Shown here: in pieces, positions 52,260 to 64,000 of the stretch
How the letters are laid out: the number at the start of each line of letters is the position of its first letter
How positions within the stretch are numbered: position 1 is the first letter of the stretch
Made by a program: the position numbers and the translations under genes
Source: Anoplopoma fimbria
Taxonomy: Eukaryota > Chordata > Actinopteri > Perciformes > Anoplopomatidae
Assembly (NCBI RefSeq): GCF_027596085.1
Contig: NC_072472.1
Coordinates: forward strand, 17,609,971 to 17,673,970
DNA length: 64,000 nucleotides
Direction: 5' to 3'
The notes under the pieces: model-generated
What the model was told of the DNA's origin: nothing
Databases searched by the model: none
What the model saw: the letters and a program-made list of their open reading frames with translations, nothing else

Positions 52260-54890
52260 CGCAAGCTCGTAGGATCCGCAGACGGATTAAACGCAGCCTT
52301 CCGCCTTTTTAGCTTGCAGTATCTTGCATCCCAGCACCTCATTAAGGTGGGCTAATTGGTCTCCCGGTAAATGAAACACACGCGGCTCATCCATTGTGTT
52401 ACCCGGCTGAGCAGAATCCTCTCCAGCGCACCCATATTCACATATTCACATATTCCCTTTGTCCGTGATCTGCGCCTTTTTTTTTTGTCTCCAATGCGCG
52501 CTGCTGACGGGTGTGTTTCCCCGCCGCTGGAGCTGTGAGATCGGTCAAGACTGCTGAAATTTGCCTCAATGAAACCGGAAAAGATGTGTGTTTCTTTCAA
52601 AGTAAAATAGTTCAAACCGGCACTCAATCGGCTCTATTAGAATGAAGAAAAAAAATGAGAATGGCATCCAAAACCCATTGTTTTTAGTTAGATGCTGTAT
52701 TAAAAAGCTGGGGTTGACAGCTTGTCAAGTGTTTCATCAAATCCTAACTTATAGTTTCTTGAATTTTTTTGCAACTATGTTAATAGTTGCAACTATGTTG
52801 ACATAATGACCGAACAAAAATACATAATGACCAAACACTTACTTTAAGCGCATTTAGTTGAGTTTATTTATCCATGAACCATGAACCACGACTCCATGTG
52901 TGTGCAGGCTCACCAGCACGGTATGCCTGTTGATTTATAAGGGATTTATTCTGAAAACGGTAACCGGAAGTTATGTCATTGAATGTAGCTGAATTGACCA
53001 TGGAGGCACGGTATCCCAGCTCTCTCCTCTCCACAGTGGCGCAGCTCCCCTCCTCCCTCCACGCCCATTCCTCTCCTCCTTATCCCTCCATGGCGATGTC
53101 AGTGTCGGGTCTGGGAGCTAACAGACGTCCAGCACATTAAATCATGTCGAGAATTAAGGATTTAGGACACATAACAGTCATATAAAATACACAGGCTGTG
53201 TATTCACCAGTCATTCATTCATATGCATATATATGAATTGCTGTGCAGCACATGGCTAAAAAAAGAAAAAAAAAAAATCAACGATGAAGATGGAAATAAA
53301 ACCCGAAGATGTAGCTGAAACATTTCATTTAGCGGTGTTAAATTAGTCTGGACTCCCTGTTGATCATTAGGGCAAGGTCAGGGATAAGCTACAGAATATT
53401 CAACACCACCACCTTCCCCAAAATGGAAGATTTCCAATGCAAAGTCGTGGTCGCATCCATGGACACATGTGTGGGGACCGGCTTGTGTTTGTCTTCCTTT
53501 GTCTGTGCTGGAGTCGGAATGACGGTTCATTTTGCCGGTAGCGGTTCTGCAGCGCAGACATACCGCATGGCGAGCATTTGGGCTAGGCGCAGAAAGAGAG
53601 AAAGCATTGCACTGACAATCACAACCTTCCCTCCACATGGATCACTGTCAGTAGACCTCAGACTGTCAGGTCACATAATCGTATGTGATGCCCGTGGTGG
53701 TCCCCATAAAGCAGAGGTCTCATTTCCTCTCTATGGAATATATCCCGAAGAGAAACATAGGGTTATATATATGGGCATGTGGGGAAAAAAAAAAAAAAAG
53801 AGGCTGATAGGGTGTTGAATACAGCCTGGATTTAATAAATATACTGAGGCTATATTAATCAGCATAAATGATGGAGGACTGGGCTGCTTGGATTTGTCAC
53901 AGGAAGACCCAGCCTGAAATTACTAGTGTTTTCTGTTTACACTTATTGTATATTTTCACTCTTCAAGAAAACGCAACAATTACCCTTTTTTTTAATTTAT
54001 TTATTCTCTTTATCTGAATGTCTAGGAATTCACTTCCCGAACCAGTTGGTGGTTAAACCTCAAGAAAACACATGACAAAATAAGGGTATGTACAAGCAAG
54101 TGTCCACATTGATGGTGTGCCACAGTTTGCATTTTCTCCTAGGTGAACTTGAAGATTTGAATTGCCTTTGGGTGAAAATGTCATTGTGTAATTGACATTT
54201 GCAATTACACACTGACTGATTGCAATTGTTCTTTTTGTTCTTTCCTGACCAGTTTCCAAATGCTTCCAAATGTGCCTTCTCTCTTTCTCCTAGACCCAAG
54301 CTTGAACCAGAAATGTTATCTTGTCTGCTCTTGTCTGGACCTCCATTCAATGCATGGTTGAGTGTTGTTTGCACATTTTTAATCTACAGCTTTGTGTGTT
54401 TATGTCATTTCATTTTTTTCCCTTGGCATTGAGGTGGTATTCCCCTAAATGTATCCAGGTCCAGTAGCTCCGAGTATATTGTCTCTATATTTTACCTTTG
54501 GCACCACCAGTTATTTTTTATTTTTTTATTGTTGCCTAAATAGATTGTTTTGGACTTTTTAAGCCAATTTTAGTAGCGGTGTATTGATGGAAAGTGTGAG
54601 TGGTTGAATATTAACATATATTAGTGTTGATTAAACATCAATGGGAAAAGTTTAGATAGAGCCCACGTGCAACAATCTGCTTTGTTGTTGTCCAGTGTGC
54701 CATTTTATAAATTGGTTAATGTCTAGTTAACCCTGTAGAGAGAAAGTAGAAACAACTCATTACAAAGCAGTTCTGAGACATTTTATATCTTCCACTAAAG
54801 CGTTAATGGGAGTGAAGTTCTCAAAGATGGTGTCATCGACAGGCTCTAAGTGCACACCAGCCAGGAATGAGCGGCATCAGCCAAAGAATC
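52260..54890. promoter_or_regulatory. 5' flanking region of the variable exon
   Basis: The promoter should lie here on the minus strand. I see no clear CGCT-box/CTCF conserved sequence element within about 400 bases of the start, in keeping with mammalian alpha-c2, which lacks one. Three ACATATTC-like units lie at about 52436-52456. CpG-rich pockets occur at 52490-52530 and 53500-53600. An open frame at 53360-53818 has no recognisable family. Confidence 0.4.
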
Positions 54891-54892
54891 AC

Positions 54893-54913
54893 TTCAGCAC
54901 CACGGACAGCTCC
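54893..54913 (+). promoter_or_regulatory. RE1/NRSE (REST-binding) site
   Basis: The left half TTCAGCACC and right half GGACAGCTCC are separated by two bases. This matches the canonical 21-base RE1 in spacing and at nearly every position. REST represses neuronal genes, and RE1 elements are known in mammalian protocadherin clusters. It lies about 2.6 kb upstream of the variable exon start. Confidence 0.75.
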
Positions 54914-55339
54914 TCGGGCTCAGTCTGGGTGAGCTGACAGTATGAAGGCTTTATGTAGCAACAACAACCCACTTTGTATCTGGATACATCAAAGCACATT
55001 TGTATAATCACAGGCTACATATGCATTTGACCTGGTTTGGATCTTTGGATGTAAAATAGTAATCCAATTAAACTCATCCATGGATCTAGTGAATTTGTAG
55101 TCTTAGCTTACTCCAATATTAATTAAGATCATATTGTAATTTACTTATGTCAAAGCCAGAGGTTGAGGCCATTTGGGTCACAATCCCTTATTTGCTAAGA
55201 TTAAAATGTAATCTATATCTGGCTGTATTAGTTAGATGAGGATAATCTCATGTTGCTGCATTTATACATGCACACAACAAGGAATGTGACTGATGCTCCC
55301 ACAAACAGGGAGTAAAGGAAATCTATGGTAACACTGTCT

Positions 55340-55720
55340 ATGACACTCATGTCTATAATGCATTATAAACATACTCTCAAGGTTAATGGTCAATTTACTA
55401 GTACTTGTATAGCTCTTTTCTAGTCTTACGATCACACAAAGCACTTGTGTATTTCATATAGTGGCCATTATAAGCAATCATACATATCCATAATGCTTTA
55501 TAACAACTATCATAACTTATTATGAAGCATTTTATGATGACTTATCAGTGAATTATAATAATACTTCAGAATTGCTCTTCACTCACTGACTTATTCTTTT
55601 TTTTGCAAGGATCAATATGTATTATAAATATAGTACATCTAATCTTTTGAATGCCTTATAATCACTGTTATAATACATTATAATATGATATAAGGTAATC
55701 TAATTGGTCATTGTTCTACT
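55340..55720. repeat. AT-rich TATAATGCATTATAA-type repeat with nested fragment
   Basis: Repeated variants of ATAATGCATTATAA and its complement occur here. The block is interrupted by a fragment resembling the common teleost repeat ACTTGTATAGCTCTTTTCTA...CACAAAGCACTT (about 55400-55450). It is diverged. Confidence 0.55.
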
Positions 55721-58700
55721 CTTGCTCTAAATAAAGTAAAAAAAACATTAATTCTATGCAAGAACAACACACAACATTGTAAACATTGTAAAATGTAATT
55801 TTAATATTTTTCTTTCTTTACTTATATCTGAATAAATATCTGTTTGTGTATTATGTTTATCTCCAAAACTGGGATTGTAATGGAAACATTGTAGGAGCAA
55901 GTGAGTCATACAAAATGAGACTAAACAGGGATTGCTAGGTCAGTAACCACGGCTCTCTTGTGTAAAATTTGGGATAGAGCCTAGAGATAACAACGATCAG
56001 GCAGCGACTTAATTAGCAGCTATTGCTGCATGTACCAAAAAAGGAAACTGGAAGGATACCACTGATTACCCCACACTCATAGCTGTTTAGCTCAGTGACA
56101 AGGAACAGTAGCCCTAAACTGTGTCTTGGTAGGAGCAACAAACCGACTAAAGATTACAGATCATTACCACCATTTCACTGTGAGAGAAGAGCTACAGTAT
56201 TTTGGCTGAAGCTAAGGGAGTCTGGGAAATCCGTCCAAAACAGACGAGCAAAGTCGGTCATCACAGCTGGCAGGGCAAGGCTGTCCTGATAGCCTTGAGC
56301 AGAATAGATTACTGGCTGAATACATCTAATGGAGGAGGGCCATGATGGCTGCTTTGACTCTATACAGAGTCAGCTCAACCAATATTAGATGTTGTTATAA
56401 TAAAAAAAATGGTTTTATAAAATATTTTCTCACCAAAAACACATGATTAATACATGCAAATACAAAAAAAACGAAAAGAAAATATCTATGATATCAGAAA
56501 AATTGGATTTTCATTTACACAATATGCATTCCCATTCAAATATGCATTGTTCACCTGCCTGGTTATAGGAACCATTTTGGATTTGTTGCATAAGATGAAA
56601 TTGTGTTTCCATAGCAACAACAATTTGATGAATGTTTCTGTGCCAGCAGTGCTCAACATTCTAAATTTGATGTACTGTCTCCACACAAAACGATGGTTAT
56701 TTAAACGCCAACATAATGAAAAGTCTATGGAAGCCACGTTAGGCATGCCAAAGAAGAAAACACTGTGATATTCCTTTGCAACTTACATTCTTAATTAAAA
56801 TATGCAATTCATTTCAAGAGTTAAGTTATTGGGCAACGGACAGAGTTGTGATTTCAAAGATAGCTGTGGTGTCCTTGAGCAAGTCTGTAACTGTCTGTCT
56901 GCCTGTCCATCTGTCCTTCGCACGAGATAGTGATTGTCTAAATGCTCTTGCAGTGTTGATATGAATTTGTTTCAACTTTATGTACATTTTTGGACAGACA
57001 TTTGGACAAAATGTTGAGTATCTGTGCTGGATTCCAGCTTTCATGCAGTGAGCTGAAACAACCAACACAGAATGGCCAACGCAAACTAGTGCAGCAGTGA
57101 CCCCTTGGCAAGGGCAGCCACACATAAAATAAACCTGCCACAGGCATCACTCAAGATGGAGCCTAAATCTCACTGCACTTAACTCCATCAGTGGGCTACT
57201 CCATCAGCCTGGCTGATGGAGGGGAGACTAGTTCCACAGTGAATGTGTAGCCTGTTTCTTATTCATGTATACACTTACATATATAAATATTACAATAATG
57301 TAAGACATAAATTCTCTCTAATCTACAGCAGCATTTGCCTCATCAAAACAAGTTCTAACTGGTGTAAGATGAAGGCAACAAGACAGATGTTGTCCGTGGA
57401 GATCCAGTGTATAAAATCACAGACTTTGCAGATGCTGTAATAGATTTGTATATTCCTGTCTTGTCCGGCGTGCGTTTCTAAATCAGAGCGACAACCTGTT
57501 CATATCCATTTCTGCGGCGATGCAATAACTGCTTTATCTTTTCACACAGCCCAGTCACAATAATAATACAAATCACACATCAGTTGTCCCTCTGACTTCT
57601 GCTCAAGCAGCGTAGCACTGGACACTGGCTTAAAACCTCTTTACTTTATCGTTCCAGCTTTGGTCAGAACCGAGGCTCTAGGTGTTAAGAATCATGACCC
57701 TATTGAGCACGGGGGCCCAGCCAGGGTATCTTCTCTGCTGATCCGACTCACTCATACAAATGGGTCAAGCGTCCGCAGCCTGTCTCACACTGACTGGTTT
57801 TGTTCAATTTTGCTTGCAACATGGTTTTAACAAACAAAACAACACTTGTGATTAGCAAAGGTGAAGGTGTATGGATTTAGTGGAATTTCACCCCAAAACT
57901 CATAAAGACATCTAGAAGAAGCTTGTAATATTACAGCGGTTCCTCTGTGTTTTATTCTGCAAGTGCAGCGGTTTTGAGTGTAAAATGAATTGTGCATTTG
58001 CAGACAGTTGGACTGATGAACTTGTCTAGATGGCAAAGTTGCTCTGACATGGCCTAATTATGTCAGAACTTTAGAATCTATTCCCAAATAATCCAAATGA
58101 CATGTGCAATAATAGCTGGTTTGCACTGATTATGATAGTCCCCAAAGCCTAAAGCACAGACAGAGGGCACTAGAGAACAAATACTGCTGCATGCCAAAGC
58201 TTGAACTGGCTGTTGCCATCTCCAGCTTTAAGCAAGGAATTTGCCACCAAATACTGCTATTTAGGACTAAACCAACATTACATTGTTGAAGTAATATATA
58301 AGCAGTCTAGTCAATGTTGGAAAGTGTGTTTTTGCAAAAACATACATTGAAACTGATTACATACATTGAAACTGATTATTATAGTACAAAATTGACTTTT
58401 ATATCTAGATAGGATTGAACAAATCCACATAATCTGGTTAAAATATGCTTAAGCAGCTTTCACCCATCTCTGAAAACCATTTTAATATTCTAATCCCGTA
58501 CTCAATAGTGAAACACACTTACTCGATCAATACGCTGCTCTCTGCAAGTCCAGCTCTATGCGAACAAAAGCAGCTCTCTAATTGTGAAGGAAGGAACTTT
58601 TAAGAGTGATTTATGATGAGGCAGAAAGACTAGAAATGAAAGCACTGCAGCACTACATAAAGAGATCCTGATGATGTATAGTGGTTTGTCTATTTGCTTA

Positions 58701-58960
58701 CCTTTTCCAGACCACAAATCATCAATCGATGAAGCTGGTACTGCTTTGCTGTGGAGAGGAAAAAGTTATCCAGTTTGGCTGCTTTTCTCTGATTGATGCA
58801 CAGTTTATAAGTGCACCGTGGAAACACTCAAGATCTACATTAACTGCCCTGTCACTCAACAAAAACAGTGTTGGTGGTCAGTAAACTCCAAATCCATTCC
58901 CCTCTTGAAATACATATAAAGACAGTATTTACAACATCAGTTCATTGATTTATTTTAGAA
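55721..58960. other. Noncoding sequence
   Basis: AT-rich, with no exon recognised. The short open frames near 56454-56768 and 56826-57150 have no family features. Confidence 0.5.
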
Positions 58961-58964
58961 TGGC

Positions 58965-59110
58965 CTTTTTCTTTTCACGGCCATGTCCGGACTAGATTTT
59001 AGCCTCTGACAGCTCACCAGTCCATCATAGGACCAACACATGGAGGTTTCAGTACACCTGACCTGCATATCTCCGGACTGCGAAAGGAAACCTCAGCCTG
59101 AGTTGCCATT
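58965..59110 (-). repeat. Decayed relic of the SINE seen at 38904-39264
   Basis: On the plus strand CTCACCAGTCCATCATAGGA, CCAACACATGGAG, CTGCATATCTCCGGACTG and GAAAGGAAACC follow the same order as the intact copy. The copy is heavily mutated and the ends are not clear. Confidence 0.55.
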
Positions 59111-62100
59111 AAATGTCACACCATTTGTATGATTTGAAGTGCTGAACAAATCAGAGATTTGGGTAGCTTTTGACAGCTGCCCTACATACTAGTCTTACCT
59201 GTAATAGTGTATAGAAAAATACCTGAAATAATCTGTGGGGGAAAAAAATTAAAGTATGCCCTGTAAACACATATACGGTCAAGTAAACAGTGTATTAAAA
59301 AGTAGAATTTTGCAGCCCAGTGTCCTGGTTTATAGCAGCTGGGTTGCACAACACTGAGCTCAGCACACATGAATGTAGCCAGAGGTCCACTGCTTTATTT
59401 CCTTTAACCTACTTCCAATTCTTTAAAAGCACAAGTTTCCAGCAGACCTTAAGGCCTGAATATAGTTGTTCCAGTGTTGCAAAGTGCTGGTGAGACGAGT
59501 GGCATCCATTGGTTTACAACCTATCCAACATACTGTATGATATAGCTATTTTTAATTTCAAGTGAAACAGAGATATTACTAAAGGAGACAGACTTGGTGC
59601 CATTGATTATAATGGGTCTTGCCTCAAATTATACAAATACATGTGGCCCTCACTCAACAGTCTCCTGTAGGACTGCAGACTGAAAGCCCTGTGTGGTCAG
59701 AGCAGACTTTAGAGTTTGGCTCTAGGCTTTCACTAATCCTGACAAAGCTATTATTTGTGTGCTTCCTCGATTTTGAGCTGCAGGCACATCGCCTTTATTT
59801 AGTTTTCAATTTCCAAGAATTAGTACAGAGCGTTATACAGAGAAACTGGGTCAAAATGTGTGTATGCAAGGGGAATTTTAGAGAGCAAAAGAGTAAGGGT
59901 GAAAGAGAGAGAGAGCGTGTCACATTCCAGAAGTCACTTTTGATAACTCTGTTTCATATTTCATCACAGACATAACAGAAAGAGAGATTAAAAAGCTTTA
60001 TTCAAACTAGCATGATCAGGCAGAACATTTAAGCCAAATAAGCAACATCAAAAGTTTGACAATTAACTAGACTTGAAAAATAAAGCAAGACCATTCTCTC
60101 CCATACTGTCTTTGATCCACTAAATGGGATTGGAACTGGATTGAGTTTGATTCAATTCCCGAAGCGTACTGTACAATCTGACTGGCAAATTGGCAGAGGA
60201 AAAGAAAACTGAGCGTGGTACACCGATGGAAAAAAAAAGAACGCACTTTTACTATACCAAGCACGAGCACCTCCTGTGCCATTTGATCACAGTGAATACA
60301 GAAGATATCAAAAAAGTCTACTGTATAAAAAACACAAAGTATAAAGCAGTTCAATTTACAGTAAATGCATTTACCGTTTCTCAGTAGAACATGAAACCAA
60401 ATGGCTGAGCCCTCCATCCAGCAACGCCTTAGCAATTCAAGGTATTTCATCATTGGGTTATTGTCATTTTTGTAATTTGTAATATTGCATGACATGCCAT
60501 TATTTCATTCATCAACAGTCACGTTTACCTTTAACAATGCAGAAGGCACGCAAGGAGCTCATCATATGTGCAATTCATTAATTCTAGTAACACTGTTGGA
60601 TTAAACCGGTTCAGGCGTTGATTGCACACATAACATGTACTCCACAGCAAGAGATCCCTCATTAAGTGACATCTTTAGTGCGACAGACAGCTGTGTTTAT
60701 GTCTGGGAAGCCCTGTGCACCACCAGCACCAGGCAACAGCGGGAGAGGATAAGAGAGATAGAGAGAGGGAGGTTAGATTTCACTGACTCAGAATATGTAG
60801 CTTGATACACCTAGAAATATTCTCTCTCTGCTGCATTTGCTGAGTGAATGCTGCGATCACATTTAGATCCGGTGCATATTTCAGAGTGCTGTCATCTGCT
60901 TAATACTTCTTATGCACCGCCTATGTGTTCATATTTAGTTTTATCTTGCAGAGTCAGCTCTAGAATACTGCGAACTATAATTAGCACCGTGCTCTCCTTC
61001 TCCCAATCCCGTTTCCTTGCCTCACCCAATTAGGCTCTATCATTTAGCACCCTAATAAGTGGTCCTAATGAGCTCCTTGTTTCTGAGAAATGAAAGTCCT
61101 GGGCTTCACTAGTAGTGCAACAGCGCTACCTTTTGAGGTCAAGAAAAGTACTCTAGTTTCAATTGTAACGTATATGTACGCTATTAAAACAACATCATAT
61201 GCACCAAACTACAAATATGCAACACAAAATGCCCTTGAAGAAGCTCACGAAAGCAGCATTAAAAGTTAAATACATAAATATCTATAAAAACATGAATATT
61301 CATAAAACAATACCTTGCCTGTACCGTTTACCCCCCTTGTACCATGGCAAAGATCAATACATTTTGATAGTTTAAATCTTTTCAATAAACAGAGTATTTA
61401 TCATTACAAAATATTTTTTTCAAATTTTCCGCTGTCATTGTATTTTCTTTTAAATTGAACATGATCTTCACTGTGTGTAATGCATGATTGCAGTTAATAT
61501 TTGGATTGCCAGATGTATCCGCAGGAATTAGATTGCGACGATAATAGCTTATAAATTTGAAAAGAAATACTCTTGTTACATAGAAAGTGGAATGGACATT
61601 TGACCCTGTTTGTCATGTTTGAATGTTTTACATGTTGCCCACTTTCACCACACCCTCCATTTTGTGATGTCATAGAGTCTCTGAATGCAAAATTGATGAG
61701 GACACACCTCCCCCATTCACCCTTGCTCACTGTAATTCGTGGCTCCACAATACAGCCAGATAACGGTGTGTCCAATCAGATATAACAGCACAGATGTCTA
61801 TAAGGTATGAACTGTACACCTGATGTTAGTGAGACCTCTCTGACCTCATCTTAATTTCAATAGAACTACAGTATCTACAATCAAATAAAATGAGAAACAA
61901 TGTATCTCCTATGTTTTTGTTTTTCATTTTCATTTTCTTTTCTTTCATTCTTTTTTTGTCATCATCACACATTCATCACTGTTGAGTACAACAAACATTG
62001 TAAAAAAACAAACTATGTCAGATCATTAATTATTTTATCGGCAAGATACTAGTTGACACTGTGACCCTCGCTGAAAAGCAAGAACCATAATACGGTAGAA

Positions 62101-63781
62101 ATTATTACTCAGAAAAGATCAACACCGAGTGCAAAGCCTGAATCAGTGACTTAACCAGCTACAATTCAGCATTTATCAGCTTTTACGGAAGAATCATATT
62201 CACCCTGATTCAGACGTGTATTTGTGAATAGGCGTGTTTTCGAGCTCTTGCTTAGAAAAGGTTGCATGATGGCGACTTACGTATGTGTTGAGCTACTGAT
62301 GGTTTCTAGAACTACAGCACACAGTAAACCCTGGAGAGAAGGCAAATATGTCCACTGAGGAGTTTCAAAGCGTTAAGGTAGGAATGATTTACTACATGAG
62401 GAAACTCTAGGAATGTCCAAATATACTGCCGTGAATTACTTCAATCCTATGTCCAAATATTTTTGAATGTTGTAGAACCATGCAGATCCATGCTTAAGAG
62501 AGAAAAAAAGGTAGAAAGCTGAGGTGGTTCGTGGTCGATGTTTGTATTCGCTAGAGAGAGAGAGAACAAGTTGGAGAGGAGGGACTGAGGGAGGACAGAT
62601 GTTTTTTACATCTTCTTTGTGAGTCACAGGGAAGAATTCCAGCCAGAGACTCCCATGAAGAGGTGATTATATCATGGCAGTTCTCTTCTGGGCTCCTGCT
62701 GAGAGAGAGAATATAGAATTAGCCCACACAGAAAGTCAACCTGGATATAAACTTCTAGAAAGTCCTCACTCATGCAACAGTGGATCGTGACTGGTTACTG
62801 CCACCATCATTGATTTCAATGAAGGGATAAAAAAACAGCTTGTTTCTATAGTTTTTGCTTTCAAATCAGTGTTGTTGAGGATTCAATTTTTTACAATGGA
62901 AATCAGACTGACTAAACAGCTAAAATTAAATATGACAAACCCATTAACTATAATAGGGAAGCAAAGGGGTGTAATTAAAGCATGCACACGCAGGCATCAC
63001 AATTTGCTATTTGGTATTTGGTGGGCCAATATTACAGCTATAGAAGGGAAATAGGCTCCATATTATTATTATGGGCCATAAATTTGAGCTCGTGCAAGGA
63101 TGCGGAGATGGTTGACGTAGTCTGTGCTCTCAGGTATGTTACATGCTGAGAAACTATTTGGGACAAATCATTCTCTGATCCTTTTTTTTTTCTATTTGTG
63201 CCATCCCTGAATCTCCGCCAAGACAGCCAGATGTGCACAACACAGGTCTGACCCACAGCCAATTTCATTCTAATCTCGGCTCTCGGTAAAGCTATCAGCT
63301 TTTTCTCACTTGAGAGACTGGCCAATTTAAAATTGTACTGCCCACAATGAGTGTTGGGTTTTTTTTGTGAGGGACAGAGCTTGACCAGGGACAAATGGAA
63401 ATATTCGATTCTGCTCTCAGGACACTGTGTTCACCAAAGGATTGCACCAAATATTCGCATCAGGAACTGTGACAGTTTATCAAATCAGATTGTTGAGCCA
63501 AACCAAGAATGGATACCAAATAGGGGAGGATAGAAAAAATGTCTACACAATCATAGTGGCTCTACAGAATGTAGTTAGCAACCAGCATACCTCCAGTTGT
63601 AGAATGGACTTCCTGTCATTTTGAGTACTTAAGAACAGAAGAAAGAGACAAGTTCAGTGGTAGGTGTGAAACTCAGACACTCACACTCACAATACATACA
63701 CATCCTCTCTCTCATTCTCTCTCTCTCTCTCTCTACACGCATGCACCTGTGCATTTATGCATATTCATGTTGTTGAATCTT
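59111..63781. other. Noncoding sequence
   Basis: No exon, RNA gene or complete mobile element recognised. CT/GA runs occur at 62553-62565 and 63706-63735. Confidence 0.5.
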
Positions 63782-64000
63782 TCAGTGGATCACTTCTTTC
63801 AGATTAGTCTGCAGGTCCAGCTGCACAAAAAGCAAACAACATCTGGATCGGTTACAATGGTGGCAGTCTCCCGTGTGCAGGAGCGCCGCTGGAGACACCA
63901 GAGACCCGCGGCATGATGCATCTGGGTACAGCGGTATCTCTTGTCCTTGAAGAGAACTCCTCCATGTCTGGGCGTCTTTGAAGTACTCCCCCCTTCTTAC
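63782..64000 (-). other. Open frame running off the right window edge
   Basis: On the minus strand a frame is open from the window edge for 72 codons to TGA (63782-63784). It includes GEYFKDAQTWRSSLQGQE and a Cys-rich HHCNRSRCC. Composition is GC-richer than the flanking DNA. The edge itself reads GTAAGA, a good splice donor, so an exon could end just outside the window and this stretch could simply be intron. I do not recognise the product. Confidence 0.2.

Noticed and set aside
53360..53818. 152-codon plus-strand open frame
   Set aside because: No domain, no homology recognised, and it ends in a poly-Lys from an A run. Kept only as noncoding flank.
60067..60495. 142-codon minus-strand open frame
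   Set aside because: Low-complexity, Phe/Cys-rich translation typical of AT-rich noncoding DNA. No recognised domain or splice context.
61123..61140. CTCF-like CAGCGCTACCTTTTG
   Set aside because: Only 11 of 15 positions fit the degenerate core, which is expected by chance in 64 kb.

Overview
The window is nuclear genomic DNA from a bony fish, probably a percomorph teleost. Evidence is the AT-rich gene-poor sequence, long CA/GA/TTA microsatellites, spliced vertebrate genes, and several interspersed repeats I recognise from percomorph genomes: a tRNA-derived SINE with a GGAT tail, the repeat containing CATTTAGCAGACGCTTTTAT, a GCTAAGCTAAGCTAAC fold-back element, and the GCTAATTAGCAAATGTTAGCATG repeat. 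No prokaryotic gene, CRISPR array or virus is apparent.

Three protein-coding loci can be supported, all on the minus strand. (1) 1974-3304: a complete two-exon histamine H2-type GPCR (hrh2-like, 363 aa). (2) 20457-26802: a three-exon inhibitory synaptic factor 2 family gene (insyn2b-like, 1154 aa) with one very large first coding exon. (3) 35943-52259: the 3' end of a clustered protocadherin-alpha locus, with one alpha-c2-like variable exon (49719-52259) followed by the three alpha constant exons (47271-47329, 43897-43982, 35943-36256). Spliced together these four exons give exactly 1000 codons in frame. The reading frames and splice phases of loci 2 and 3 join without a gap, so both look functional. 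HRH2 and INSYN2B lie on human 5q35 and PCDHA on 5q31, so the block appears to be a compact relative of that chromosome arm.

Layout: 1-2 kb is noncoding with a short tandem repeat. 3.3-20 kb is long and noncoding with repeats, a MITE, a minisatellite and one possible orphan terminal exon. 20.5-26.9 kb is insyn2b. 27-35.9 kb is noncoding with a diverged repeat, CT/GA tracts and a possible CTCF-like motif. 36-49.7 kb holds the protocadherin constant-region introns, with a cluster of three RFX X-box motifs, a SINE with target-site duplication, a fold-back repeat, and GA and CA microsatellites beside constant exon 1. 52-64 kb is upstream of the variable exon and contains a near-canonical RE1/REST site, but no further complete variable exon before the window ends.

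Two of the three loci act at neuronal contacts: clustered protocadherins in cell-surface identity, and INSYN2 in the inhibitory postsynapse. The RE1 and X-box motifs are candidate regulatory elements of the protocadherin locus. The most notable observations are the altered histamine-contact positions in TM5 of the receptor, the RE1 site, the X-box cluster between constant exons 2 and 3, splice acceptors made of or lying next to microsatellites in two genes, and the apparent isolation of a single alpha-type variable exon. I found no clear evidence of a wholly new biological system.
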